Assembly: GCA_036654415.1 (NCBI GenBank)
Contig: JAVVSB010000001.1
Coordinates: 38,781-102,780 of the forward strand
DNA: 64,000 bases
Origin: Mucinivorans sp036654415
GTDB lineage: Bacteria; Bacteroidota; Bacteroidia; Bacteroidales; Rikenellaceae
Direction of reading: 5' to 3'
In this document: positions 15,931 to 24,897 of the stretch, piece after piece
Layout: the number at the start of each line of letters is the position of its first letter
Position numbering within the stretch: position 1 is the stretch's first letter
Position numbers and translations under genes: made by a program
Notes under the pieces: generated by a model
Told to the model about the DNA's origin: nothing
The model's input: the letters and a program-made list of their open reading frames with translations, nothing else
Databases searched by the model: none

Positions 15931-17571
15931 ATGGAAACGCCCGAAAAACTTAACTTTATCGAAGAGATAATAGAAAATTCAATAGCCGCTGGAGAGTCTC
16001 GCGTACAGACGCGTTTTCCGCCCGAGCCCAATGGCTATCTGCATATAGGTCACGCCAAGAGCATATGTCTGAACTTTGGGATGGCAAAAAAATACAACGG
16101 CAAATGTAACCTCCGTTTCGACGATACCAACCCCGTAAAAGAGGATACCGAATATGTGGACTCAATCAAAGAGGACATACACTGGTTGGGTTTTGATTGG
16201 GATTCTGAACACTACGCCTCGGACTATTTTGCGCAACTATATGAATGGGCAGTGGTGCTCATTGGCAAAGGGCTAGCCTATGTGGACGACCAAAATCAAG
16301 AACAGATTCGTCTAAACCGCGGTACAGTGCAAAAAGCAGGCGTAGAGAGCCCATTCCGTGGCCGAACAGTAAAGGAGAATTTAGAGCTTTTTGCGGCTAT
16401 GCGTGCTGGTAAATATGCTGACGGAGAGAAGGTCCTGCGCGCCAAAATTGACATGGCACACCCCAATATGTTGATGCGTGACCCGCTACTCTACCGTATC
16501 ATCCACACTGACCACCATCGTACTGGTTCAGAGTGGTGTATATATCCAATGTACGACTTTGCCCACGGACAGAGCGACTCACTGGAACATATCACCCACT
16601 CCATCTGTACCCTTGAGTTTGACGTGCACCGTCCACTATATGATTGGTTTATTGAAAAGTTGGAGATTTTCCCCAGCCATCAGTACGAATTTGCACGATT
16701 GAATATCAACTACACGGTCATGAGTAAGCGTAAACTCCTCTTTTTAGTAAAAGAGGGATACGTAAAAGGATGGGACGACCCTCGTATGCCAACAATCTGC
16801 GGGCTGCGCCGCCGTGGCTACACCCCAGAGTCGATACGCCTCTTTGCCGAAAAAGTGGGGGTGGCCAAACGCGACAATGTAATTGACTTGGGGCTATTGG
16901 AATGGTGTGTACGCGAGGATTTAAACAAAACGGCTCAGCGAAGAATGGCCGTTTTGGACCCAGTAAAACTCGTTATTACCAATCTACCTGAAGGGCACAC
17001 CGAATACATTGAGTGCATAAACAACCCCGAGGATGAGAGTGCGGGCAAACGTAAAGTCCCCTTTACGCGCGAACTATATATTGAACGTGAGGACTTTATG
17101 GAGAATGCTCCAAAAAAATACTTCCGTCTGCAACCTGGAGGAGAGGTGCGTCTGCGCTACGCTTACATCATTAAATGTGAACAAGTTATCAAGGACAAGC
17201 AAGGTAATATTACCGAAATTCAATGCACATTTGACAAAGATTCAGCACACGGAGGCAGCTCAGATGGGCGCAAGGTGAAGGGTATTATCCACTGGGTCTC
17301 GGCCCTTAAAGCCAACCAAGCTAATGTGCAACTCTACGACCGTCTCTTTACCACCGAAGACCCCGAACAGGGTGAAGGTTACTTGGCCAATTTAAACCCT
17401 GACTCCTTGAAAGAGGTGACAGCCTATGTGGAACCATCGTTGGCAGAAGCCAAAAAAGGAGAAAAATTCCAATTTGAACGTTTGGGGTACTTCACCCTTG
17501 ACAGTGAAACGCCTCTGGTTTTCAACAAAACCGTGGGGCTGAGAGATTCATGGGCCAAAATAAATAAATAG
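15931..17571 (+). CDS. glnS: Glutaminyl-tRNA synthetase
   Basis: Charges tRNA-Gln directly. At 546 residues it matches the bacterial GlnRS length. The HIGH motif is at 38-41 in PPEPNGYLHIGHAKS, and the KMSKS equivalent MSKRK is near residue 264. A C-terminal pair of beta-barrel anticodon-binding domains follows (SAHGGSSDGRKVKGIIHWV). GlnRS rather than GluRS is shown by the PPEPNGYLHIGH form and those beta-barrels. Its stop codon's last base is the first base of the next gene's GTG start. A promoter element lies just upstream. Confidence 0.96.
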   Translation: METPEKLNFIEEIIENSIAAGESRVQTRFPPEPNGYLHIGHAKSICLNFGMAKKYNGKCNLRFDDTNPVKEDTEYVDSIKEDIHWLGFDWDSEHYASDYFAQLYEWAVVLIGKGLAYVDDQNQEQIRLNRGTVQKAGVESPFRGRTVKENLELFAAMRAGKYADGEKVLRAKIDMAHPNMLMRDPLLYRIIHTDHHRTGSEWCIYPMYDFAHGQSDSLEHITHSICTLEFDVHRPLYDWFIEKLEIFPSHQYEFARLNINYTVMSKRKLLFLVKEGYVKGWDDPRMPTICGLRRRGYTPESIRLFAEKVGVAKRDNVIDLGLLEWCVREDLNKTAQRRMAVLDPVKLVITNLPEGHTEYIECINNPEDESAGKRKVPFTRELYIEREDFMENAPKKYFRLQPGGEVRLRYAYIIKCEQVIKDKQGNITEIQCTFDKDSAHGGSSDGRKVKGIIHWVSALKANQANVQLYDRLFTTEDPEQGEGYLANLNPDSLKEVTAYVEPSLAEAKKGEKFQFERLGYFTLDSETPLVFNKTVGLRDSWAKINK

Positions 17572-18503
17572 TGTCTACACCAAAAGTTAGTATCATCGTA
17601 CCTTCGTACAACCACGCCCCTTACCTAAAAGAGAGGCTTGATTCTATTTTGGGTCAAACATTTCGTGATTTTGAACTCATTATATTGGACGACTCTTCAA
17701 CCGATAACTCGCAACAGATTATTGAACAATATAGCTCCGAGCCTCGAGTGAGTCATGTGGTGTATAATAAAATCAACAGTGGTAATACATTTGTTCAGTG
17801 GCAAAAAGGGGTGGATTTGGCTCAGGGTGAGTGGATTTGGATAGCCGAGAGTGATGATGTAGCGCAGCCTACTTTCCTATCCAAGTGTCTACAAAGAGAT
17901 AATGATAAAGTGGGATTGGTTTTTTGCGACTCGCAATTTATTGACTCCCACGGCCAACTGCTTGATGCTGGGCGCTTCAATAGAAAACTACCACAGGAGA
18001 TGAGAGGGTCTGACTTTGTGGTAAATCATATGTTACGTCGCAACAGATTGTACAACGCAAGTATGGCCATCTTTCGCCGCTCATTATTCGAAAAGGTCCC
18101 ATTGGACTACGTCTCAAAACGCCACTTGGGCGATTGGTATTTTTGGATTGCCATAGCTCAAAATTCACAACAGGTAAGCTACGTCAAAGAGCCACTCAAT
18201 GGATTCCGTCAGCACCAAAATAAGGTCTCAGTGGACGGGTTAAAATCGGGAGAGTGCATTATTGAAGAGGATGGACTAACTAACTACCTGGCGCGCTATT
18301 ACTACTATGTACCCAAGCCATATTGGCAGTGGAGCAGACTCTTGACACTACATAGACTCAAGAGAAACAAATTTTTGACCCCAGAGCAAAAAGAGAATAT
18401 ATTATTGGCTCTAGATGGTTCGCCACAGAATTACGGTTCGCAGGTGGCATACTATTTTTGGGAATACCTAAAGCTATTAACTCCACTAAAATTAAAGATT
18501 TGA
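17571..18503 (+). CDS. Family 2 glycosyltransferase
   Basis: A 310-residue GT-A type glycosyltransferase. The N-terminus KVSIIVPSYNHAPYLKERLDS and the LDDSSTDNSQ nucleotide-sugar motif are diagnostic of GT2, and the acidic motif AESDDVAQP is near residue 90. No membrane helices are seen. The start is a GTG that overlaps the glnS stop by one base. Donor and acceptor are unknown; with the adjacent second transferase it probably modifies a surface polysaccharide. Confidence 0.92.
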   Translation: MSTPKVSIIVPSYNHAPYLKERLDSILGQTFRDFELIILDDSSTDNSQQIIEQYSSEPRVSHVVYNKINSGNTFVQWQKGVDLAQGEWIWIAESDDVAQPTFLSKCLQRDNDKVGLVFCDSQFIDSHGQLLDAGRFNRKLPQEMRGSDFVVNHMLRRNRLYNASMAIFRRSLFEKVPLDYVSKRHLGDWYFWIAIAQNSQQVSYVKEPLNGFRQHQNKVSVDGLKSGECIIEEDGLTNYLARYYYYVPKPYWQWSRLLTLHRLKRNKFLTPEQKENILLALDGSPQNYGSQVAYYFWEYLKLLTPLKLKI

Positions 18504-19363
18504 TTTCTATACTTGTTTGCTCCATCTCAGAGGAGCGCTTAGCCAATTTGCAAGCCAATATTGCCCAAACAATTGGTGTGGAGTATGAGCTGCTACATAT
18601 AGATAACAGGGTTGAGAAACTATCGCTCTCGGCAGCCTACAACCGCTTGGGTGAACGTGCTGCCTACCCGTTTCTGCTCTTTCTGCACGAGGATGTGAAA
18701 TTTATAGAGCAGAACTGGGGCAAAATCTTGGAAGCGAAGTTGCAAGAGCCTTCGTGTGGTGTGATAGGGCTGGCGGGTTCACTCTACAAAAGTTTTGCCC
18801 CCTCGGGTTGGCGTGTAAACGCTGAATTTGTACGACAAAACTTTTACAGTTATAACGATGGTAAACGCCAATACAACTACACTAATCCCAACCAAGAGGA
18901 GTTCTCGCAGGTGATAACCACAGACGGTATGTTTCTCTGTTGTACAAAAAGAGTGTGGAACCAGACACGCTTTGATGAAAAACTCTTTACAGGTTTTCAC
19001 CTCTACGACCTCGATTTCTCGATGGCTGTAAGTCAAAAACAGACCAATTGGATATGCAACACCATCCGCATGGAGCACCACTCCAACGGTTCGTTCGACC
19101 AAACGTGGTTTGATTGGACTGAGCTATTTCACCAAAAATGGGACAAATTTTTGCCACGCTATGTGGGAAAACTATCCAACCAAGAGATTGAAGCCTGTGA
19201 GCAACGTGCAGCCTACAACATAGCCTATTCTGCTTTAAAAAAAGGGTTTGCCACACCACATGAGCGAAGAGTGCTGGTTTGGCGTACACTACGGATGACA
19301 CCACTACGCATTAACAACATCGAGCTTGTGGTTCGATACCTAAAATCATTGTTAACAAATTGA
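18500..19363 (+). CDS. Glycosyltransferase-like protein (family 2-related)
   Basis: About 287 residues resembling the 'glycosyltransferase like family' group (Pfam Glyco_tranf_2_5 type): ISILVCSISEERLANLQANI starts the nucleotide-binding fold, LLFLHEDVKF supplies the acidic metal motif near residue 60, and GFHLYDLDFSMAV lies near residue 180. I prefer the TTG at 18500, which overlaps the preceding TGA stop as TTGA, the same arrangement used by the next gene. A TTG at 18458 would add 14 residues and overlap the previous gene by 46 nt. It is distinct in sequence from the preceding transferase, so the pair is not one broken gene. Confidence 0.8.
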   Translation: MISILVCSISEERLANLQANIAQTIGVEYELLHIDNRVEKLSLSAAYNRLGERAAYPFLLFLHEDVKFIEQNWGKILEAKLQEPSCGVIGLAGSLYKSFAPSGWRVNAEFVRQNFYSYNDGKRQYNYTNPNQEEFSQVITTDGMFLCCTKRVWNQTRFDEKLFTGFHLYDLDFSMAVSQKQTNWICNTIRMEHHSNGSFDQTWFDWTELFHQKWDKFLPRYVGKLSNQEIEACEQRAAYNIAYSALKKGFATPHERRVLVWRTLRMTPLRINNIELVVRYLKSLLTN

Positions 19364-20055
19364 AACTATACCTTATCCCCACCCCCATTGGTAAAGGTGG
19401 CGCGGCGGAACTACCCCAAGAGAATTGGGCGGTACTAAATTCACTGGACTATTTTGTGGTCGAAAATTTGCGCACAGCACGCCGCTTTATCGCCTCGCAA
19501 AAGGTGGAACGAGCCATAGATGACATGCTCTTTGGCGAACTGAGCGAACACACCCAAGCTCAAGAAGTGGAGGCTCTACTGGAGCCTATTCTCCAGGGGC
19601 GAGATGGTGGGTTGATGTCCGAGGCTGGGCTCCCATGCGTGGCCGACCCTGGAGCGATGTTAGTAGAGGCAGCCCATGCCCACGGCATAGAGGTCGTGCC
19701 ACTGGTGGGGGCCAGCTCGCTAATGTTGGCCCTGATGGCCTCGGGGGCTAATGGCCAATCGTTTGCTTTTAATGGATACCTACCCATCAAAGATGAGCAA
19801 CGACCACGAGCTATAAAACGGTTCGAAGGACGCGCTCAAAGTGAAGGGCAGACTCAAATTTTTATTGAAACCCCCTATAGAAATACAGCCTTGATGGCCG
19901 ATTTTTTGAAACATTGCGCGCCAAAGACAACCCTGTGTGTGGCAATAGGACTCAGAACAAAAGAGGAGTCAATAAAGGTAAAAACAATAGAGCTATGGCG
20001 CAAAAATCCGCCAAAAGCTCTGCCAAAAACTCCAGCCATATTTATAATATACTAA
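19360..20055 (+). CDS. RsmI-family SAM-dependent methyltransferase (short Bacteroidetes form)
   Basis: A 231-residue tetrapyrrole-methylase-fold protein related to RsmI, which 2'-O-methylates C1402 of 16S rRNA. It begins KLYLIPTPIG, and the conserved SEAGLPCVADPGA and PLVGASSLMLALMASG blocks are present. It is shorter than standard RsmI (about 280 residues), lacking the C-terminal extension, so the exact target is uncertain. The start is TTG 19360, overlapping the upstream stop as TTGA. Confidence 0.85.
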   Translation: MKLYLIPTPIGKGGAAELPQENWAVLNSLDYFVVENLRTARRFIASQKVERAIDDMLFGELSEHTQAQEVEALLEPILQGRDGGLMSEAGLPCVADPGAMLVEAAHAHGIEVVPLVGASSLMLALMASGANGQSFAFNGYLPIKDEQRPRAIKRFEGRAQSEGQTQIFIETPYRNTALMADFLKHCAPKTTLCVAIGLRTKEESIKVKTIELWRKNPPKALPKTPAIFIIY

Positions 20056-20065
20056 GAAACTATTT

Positions 20066-21700
20066 ATGATTTCAATTGACGGACTAACCGTAGAATTTAG
20101 CGGCACAACGCTATTTAAAGACGTCTCCTTTGTGGTGGGCGACAAAGACCGTATAGCCCTGATGGGCAAAAACGGCGCTGGTAAATCGACCATGATGAAG
20201 ATAATCTCGGGAATCCGTTCGGCTACCCGCGGACGGGTGACAATGAGTGCGGACGACAAAGTGGGATACCTACCTCAACACTTGGTGGTAGAGAACAGCC
20301 GTACACTCTTTGACGAGGCCTCACGCGCCTTTGAACACCTATTTGAGGTGGAGCGCGAAATAGCGGCCCTCAATGCACAATTGACCTTGCGCACGGATTA
20401 TGAAAGCGATGAATATATGGCCTTAATTGAGCGCGTTACAACCATATCCGAAAAATATTACGACATCGACCTAACCAACTACCAACAAGATATAGAGTTG
20501 ATTTTGTTGGGACTAGGCTTTGAACGACATGACTTTACACGTCAGTGCTCAGAATTCTCGGGCGGCTGGCGAATGCGTATTGAGCTAGCCAAATTACTAC
20601 TGACAAAACCAGACCTACTGTTGCTTGACGAGCCCACTAACCACCTGGATATAGAGTCGATTGAGTGGCTCGAAGATTTTTTGATGAACAATGCAAAAGC
20701 AGTGATGGTAATCTCGCATGACAAGGCTTTTGTGGACCATATCACCACGCGTACCATAGAAATTACGCGTGGTAGAATCTATGACTACAAGGTCAACTAC
20801 TCGCACTACCTAACCCTGCGTGCCGAAAGGCGCGCTCAGCAACAGGCCGCCTGGGAAAACCAACAACGTATAATTGCCGATAACCAAGACTTTATAGACC
20901 GCTTCCGAGGTACCTACTCCAAAACTTCGCAGGTACAGTCACGCGTGAGGATGCTAGAAAAGCTAGAACGAGTGGAGGTGGACGAGATGGATACCTCGGC
21001 CCTAAAACTCCGCTTCCCACCCACTGTACGCTCGGGGTCATACCCCGTTATCACAGAGTCTCTAAGTAAGAGTTATGGTGACCATTGTGTATTCTCAAAT
21101 GCCTCAATCACCATTGAACGAGGCGACAAGGTGGCTTTTGTAGGGCGTAATGGACAGGGTAAATCAACTATGATTAAGGCCATTATGGGGCAAATAGATT
21201 TCCAAGGGAGCTTGCAAATGGGTTACAACGTCAAAATTGGATACTTTGCCCAAAACGAAGCCTCGGCCCTGGACGAGACCCTCTCCGTTTTCGAGACCGT
21301 AGACCGTATTGCCGTAGGCGATATACGCACCAAAATCAGAGACATCCTGGGTGCCTTTATGTTTGATGAGGAGTCAATTGACAAAACGGTTGGGGTGCTC
21401 TCGGGTGGCGAGCGCACACGGTTGGCCATGATAAAACTACTACTGGAACCAGTAAACCTATTGATACTCGACGAGCCAACTAACCATCTGGACCTCAAAA
21501 CTAAAGAGGTGCTTAAGGAGGCTTTAATGGCCTTTGACGGCACAATGATTATTGTCTCGCACGACCGTGACTTCCTGGATGGTTTGACCAGTAAAATCTA
21601 TGAGTTCTCGGATGGGGCAGTCAAAGAACACTTGGGCGGAGTGTATGACTTCCTAAGGCGCAAAAAAATTGAAACTATTCAAGAAATTGAACGGAAATAG
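20066..21700 (+). CDS. ABC-F family ATPase
   Basis: A 544-residue cytoplasmic protein with two ABC domains and no membrane segments: Walker A GKNGAGKST near 34 and GRNGQGKST near 360, signature FSGGWRMRIELA near 170 and LSGGERTRLAMI near 450, Walker B LLLLDEPTNHLD and LLILDEPTNHLD. The linker between the domains (about 240-310, charged, Gln/Arg-rich) is the P-site tRNA interaction motif of ABC-F factors, which act on the ribosome in translation or antibiotic protection. Which ABC-F subfamily (Uup, EttA or YbiT-like) is not clear. It is the last gene of the glnS run. Confidence 0.93.
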   Translation: MISIDGLTVEFSGTTLFKDVSFVVGDKDRIALMGKNGAGKSTMMKIISGIRSATRGRVTMSADDKVGYLPQHLVVENSRTLFDEASRAFEHLFEVEREIAALNAQLTLRTDYESDEYMALIERVTTISEKYYDIDLTNYQQDIELILLGLGFERHDFTRQCSEFSGGWRMRIELAKLLLTKPDLLLLDEPTNHLDIESIEWLEDFLMNNAKAVMVISHDKAFVDHITTRTIEITRGRIYDYKVNYSHYLTLRAERRAQQQAAWENQQRIIADNQDFIDRFRGTYSKTSQVQSRVRMLEKLERVEVDEMDTSALKLRFPPTVRSGSYPVITESLSKSYGDHCVFSNASITIERGDKVAFVGRNGQGKSTMIKAIMGQIDFQGSLQMGYNVKIGYFAQNEASALDETLSVFETVDRIAVGDIRTKIRDILGAFMFDEESIDKTVGVLSGGERTRLAMIKLLLEPVNLLILDEPTNHLDLKTKEVLKEALMAFDGTMIIVSHDRDFLDGLTSKIYEFSDGAVKEHLGGVYDFLRRKKIETIQEIERK

Positions 21701-21730
21701 ACAAAACATAACTAGCTATTTTATAGCTAT

Positions 21731-21898
21731 TAAGAAGCTATTTTAATTTCTTTCCAGCATTTTACAACCACCCTTTTTGTCCTCTTTTTCCGCTGATTTT
21801 TTAGCTGTAGTTCACTACTATCCTGGCAAATCATCGATAAAAAGAGCCTCAAAAATAGCAGTAATAAAATTTTGAAAACAAATTAAAACAGCCTCTAA
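21731..21898. mobile_element. MITE-like palindromic element, copy 2 (162 bp plus flanking TAA)
   Basis: The element spans 21734-21895 in the same orientation as copy 1, with TAA at 21731-21733 and 21896-21898. The inverted ends are slightly diverged (GAAGCTATTTTAATTT against GAGGCTGTTTTAATTT reversed). It lies 30 nt after the ABC-F stop, directly before the bidirectional terminator shared with ssb. Confidence 0.85.
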
Positions 21899-21935
21899 AA
21901 ATAAACCACCTTTATGATAAAGGTGGTTTATTTTT
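21897..21935. terminator. Bidirectional terminator between ABC-F gene and ssb
   Basis: AAAAATAAACCACCTTTA and its complement TAAAGGTGGTTTATTTTT form an 18-bp perfect stem with a 3-base loop, with T tracts on both strands. The left arm touches the right TAA of MITE copy 2. It ends 10 nt from the ssb stop. Confidence 0.88.
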
Positions 21936-21944
21936 AGAGAGTGG

Positions 21945-22340
21945 TTAAAATGGGAGATTGTCGTTACCGATAGTTAAATCGGCAACAGCGGTTAATGGCT
22001 CCTTAGCCTCACTAGTGGCACGCACTATCTGCCGCACAAGGTCACAATGAACCTCGGCCGCCTGGTAGTGTCGCCCTGCGGCATCGGTTATCTCGCGATA
22101 GCGCAACTTACCCTCGATATAGACCTGAGCCCCAGTATGGACCCACCGTTCAACAAAGTCGGCTTGGGCTCGCCAACAAACTAAAGAGTGCCACTGAGTA
22201 TTCTCCTGACGCTCGCCGTGGCTATCGGTATAACGTTCTGTGGTGGCCAGCGAGATTCTGGCTATCTTTACACCTGTCTCCAAGGAACGCACCTCGGGCT
22301 CGCGCCCCACAAAGCCCACTAAAATCACACGATTTATCAT
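21945..22340 (-). CDS. ssb: Single-stranded DNA-binding protein
   Basis: Binds single-stranded DNA in replication and repair. The 131 residues form one OB fold: MINRVILVGFVGREPEVR at the start, TQWHSLVCWRAQADFVERW in the middle, YIEGKLRYREITDAAGR in strand L45. The short tail ends NDNLPF, a weaker version of the usual acidic DDDIPF-type tip that recruits partner proteins. The start overlaps the murD stop by four bases, so it is the last gene of the M23-mraY-murD run. It may be a second SSB rather than the housekeeping one. Confidence 0.92.
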   Translation of the reverse strand: MINRVILVGFVGREPEVRSLETGVKIARISLATTERYTDSHGERQENTQWHSLVCWRAQADFVERWVHTGAQVYIEGKLRYREITDAAGRHYQAAEVHCDLVRQIVRATSEAKEPLTAVADLTIGNDNLPF

Positions 22341-23659
22341 CTCTTGACAGCTTTTTTGAACAGCTCGCCGCGCTGCTCATAGTTTTGAAAGAGGTCGAAG
22401 CTGGCGCAAGCTGGCGAAAGTAGCACACAATCACCAGCAGTGGCCAAAGCACGACACTGCTCCAGAGTCTGCTTCAGAGAGTGGCAGTCGCAAATAGTGG
22501 GCACGACTCCCGTGAAAGAGTCAATCAGCTTTTGATTATCAACACCCATGCAAACTAAGGCCTTAACCTTCTCCCGTGCTAACTCCTTGAGCACCGAGTA
22601 GTCATTACCCTTGTCCGTTCCTCCAGCTATCCATATTACAGGACGGTTCATACTGCCCATGGCATACCATACCGAATCAACATTAGTGGCCTTAGAGTCG
22701 TTAATATACTCCACCCCATCTATCTCACAAACCACCTCCATACGGTGTTCGACACCCGAAAAATCTCGTAGAGCACTCTTAATAATATTATTATCGACCC
22801 CTGCACGCGAACAGGCAGCAATGGCAGCCAAGGCATTGGCGATATTGTGGAGTCCCTTGATGTGCATCTCACTGGCAAGCATTTCAAAACACTCGTAGTG
22901 CATCACCACCCCATCAAACCATGCACCACCAACAGCTCCATGAGCCGAAAAGGGGACAGGGTTGGCCTGAATACGAGTTCGAGGTAAGACTTTTAACATC
23001 TCTGGGTCGTCAGCGTTGTAGATGAAAGTGTCGCTAAGAGTCTGGTTACGTAGGATACGCAACTTACTCTGTACATAATGACTCATCTGATAGTCATATC
23101 TATCCAAATGGTCGGGAGTGATGTTCAACAATAGAGCAATATCAGCCTTAAAATCGTAAACCCCATCGAGCTGAAAACTACTTAGCTCAATAACGTACCA
23201 ATCGGGCTGCTGCTCAGACTTGGCCATGGCCAAGGCAAAGCTCTCGCCTATGTTACCAGCCACGGCCACATTAAAGCCCGCACGACGCATGATTTCATAG
23301 ATGAGAGTGGTAGTGGTGGTCTTACCATTACTACCCGTGACACATATCTTACGAGCAGTACAGTAACGCGCACCAAACTCAATCTCCGAAATTATCTTGA
23401 TACCACGAGCCAAAGCAGCCTGCACCACATCGGCCTTGTCAGGCACACCAGGGCTCTTAATAATAAAGTCAGCCGAGAGCACCTTATCCATTGTATGGCC
23501 ACCCTCCTCAAAAGGGATGCCTGCGGCAAGAAACTTTTCGCGATATTCGTTTTTAAGAGTCCCACCGTCCGAAAGGAGGATGTCAAAGCCTTTTTTTTGA
23601 GCCAACATAGCCGCGCCGTAACCACTTTCACCGCCGCCAAGAATTACTATTTTTTTCAT
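22337..23659 (-). CDS. murD: UDP-N-acetylmuramoylalanine--D-glutamate ligase
   Basis: Adds D-glutamate to UDP-MurNAc-L-Ala in cytoplasmic peptidoglycan precursor synthesis. It has about 440 residues. The N-terminal Rossmann-like domain begins KKIVILGGGESGYGAA, and ATP binding is shown by VTGSNGKTTTT near 110. The central domain contains LLNITPDHLDRY, and the C-terminal domain has YINDSKATN and IAGGTDKGNDY. The start is ATG 23659; an upstream ATG would add 20 residues inside mraY. It follows mraY by two bases, a remnant of the dcw cluster order but without murE, murF, murG or ftsW. Confidence 0.95.
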   Translation of the reverse strand: MKKIVILGGGESGYGAAMLAQKKGFDILLSDGGTLKNEYREKFLAAGIPFEEGGHTMDKVLSADFIIKSPGVPDKADVVQAALARGIKIISEIEFGARYCTARKICVTGSNGKTTTTTLIYEIMRRAGFNVAVAGNIGESFALAMAKSEQQPDWYVIELSSFQLDGVYDFKADIALLLNITPDHLDRYDYQMSHYVQSKLRILRNQTLSDTFIYNADDPEMLKVLPRTRIQANPVPFSAHGAVGGAWFDGVVMHYECFEMLASEMHIKGLHNIANALAAIAACSRAGVDNNIIKSALRDFSGVEHRMEVVCEIDGVEYINDSKATNVDSVWYAMGSMNRPVIWIAGGTDKGNDYSVLKELAREKVKALVCMGVDNQKLIDSFTGVVPTICDCHSLKQTLEQCRALATAGDCVLLSPACASFDLFQNYEQRGELFKKAVKR

Positions 23660-23661
23660 CT

Positions 23662-24897
23662 TTATCGTATTTTTAACGTGGCCAAAGTGATGGCCGCTAA
23701 TAGCAATTGAATTATCCAAAAACGGACTACAATTTTGGTCTCAAAAAAGCCCCGCTTTTGATAATGGTGGTGAAGAGGCGACATTAAAAAGATGCGATGC
23801 CCCTCACCGTATTTGTGTTTTGTGTACTTGAAATAGGCCACCTGAACCATCACCGAGAGGCTCTCAACCAAAAAGACCCCACACAAAATGGGCAGAAGGA
23901 GCTCCTTACGGATAAGCAGAGCAAAGACAGCTATAATACCTCCAATGGCCAGTGACCCAGTGTCACCCATAAAGACCTGAGCTGGATAACCATTGTACCA
24001 TAAAAAGCCCAACAAAGCCCCAACAAAGGCTGCCGCAAAAATCATTAACTCGCCAGAGCCTGGAATATGCATAATATCCAGAAAATCAGCATAGATGATA
24101 TTACCAGAGAGATAGGCCATAATCCCCAACACAAGCACTATGGGGGCTGATATCCCCGTGGCCAACCCATCGAGGCCATCGGTGAGGTTGGCCCCGTTAC
24201 TCACAGCTACAATAACCACCGTGGCCACAAAAACATAAAAGAGCCACCCCAAAGTGTCGTTACCCCCCATCATATCGCTGTAATCCACCACACTATTCTT
24301 AAAAAATGGAACAGTAGTGATGGTGGCCTTATGAGAGGGAGACATACGAATGGCACGCTGTCCACTACCCAAATCATCGGCCCGAACCACAACACCAACC
24401 TCGGTGCGCTGCACCTTCTGCCGTACCAAAATATCACCACTAAGCCACATGGTGGTACCCACAATAAGCCCCAGCACTACCTGACCCGCAATTTTAAAGT
24501 AGCCGCTGAGCCCTTTTTTATTATTCCGCGACACCTTGATATAGTCATCCATAAAGCCAATGAAACCAAGCCAAACAGTGGAGATAACCATGAGTTGGAT
24601 GTAGACATTACTCAAATCGGCCAACAAGAGCACAGGTGCAAGAATGGCACCAAGAATAATAAGTCCCCCCATGGTGGGAGTACCTCGCTTTTGGAGCTGA
24701 CCCTCGAGTCCAAGATTACGAATCTGCTCGCCTATTTGACGACGCTGGAGTAGGTGAATGACACTCTTACCAAAAATAATGGCAATCAACAGAGCCAAAA
24801 TTACAGCCCCAGCCGAACGAAACGAAATATACTGGAACATCCCCACTCCAGGGAAGTCACCCATGCCACGCATAAAATCTACTAGATAATATATCAT
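23662..24897 (-). CDS. mraY: Phospho-N-acetylmuramoyl-pentapeptide transferase
   Basis: Integral membrane enzyme making lipid I from UDP-MurNAc-pentapeptide and undecaprenyl phosphate. The 411 residues exceed the usual 360, because of an insert (about 150-210) between membrane segments that is typical of Bacteroidetes MraY. Catalytic motifs are GFMDDYIKV (about 115), NLTDGLDGLATG (about 240) and the cytoplasmic LMSPLHHHYQKRG near the C-terminus. About ten membrane helices are visible. The ATG shares a base with the stop of the M23 lipoprotein gene. Confidence 0.95.
   Translation of the reverse strand: MIYYLVDFMRGMGDFPGVGMFQYISFRSAGAVILALLIAIIFGKSVIHLLQRRQIGEQIRNLGLEGQLQKRGTPTMGGLIILGAILAPVLLLADLSNVYIQLMVISTVWLGFIGFMDDYIKVSRNNKKGLSGYFKIAGQVVLGLIVGTTMWLSGDILVRQKVQRTEVGVVVRADDLGSGQRAIRMSPSHKATITTVPFFKNSVVDYSDMMGGNDTLGWLFYVFVATVVIVAVSNGANLTDGLDGLATGISAPIVLVLGIMAYLSGNIIYADFLDIMHIPGSGELMIFAAAFVGALLGFLWYNGYPAQVFMGDTGSLAIGGIIAVFALLIRKELLLPILCGVFLVESLSVMVQVAYFKYTKHKYGEGHRIFLMSPLHHHYQKRGFFETKIVVRFWIIQLLLAAITLATLKIR

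Noticed and set aside
17571..19363. The two adjacent glycosyltransferase genes as one frameshifted gene
   Set aside because: Each encodes a complete nucleotide-binding domain starting with its own first beta strand; they are two genes.
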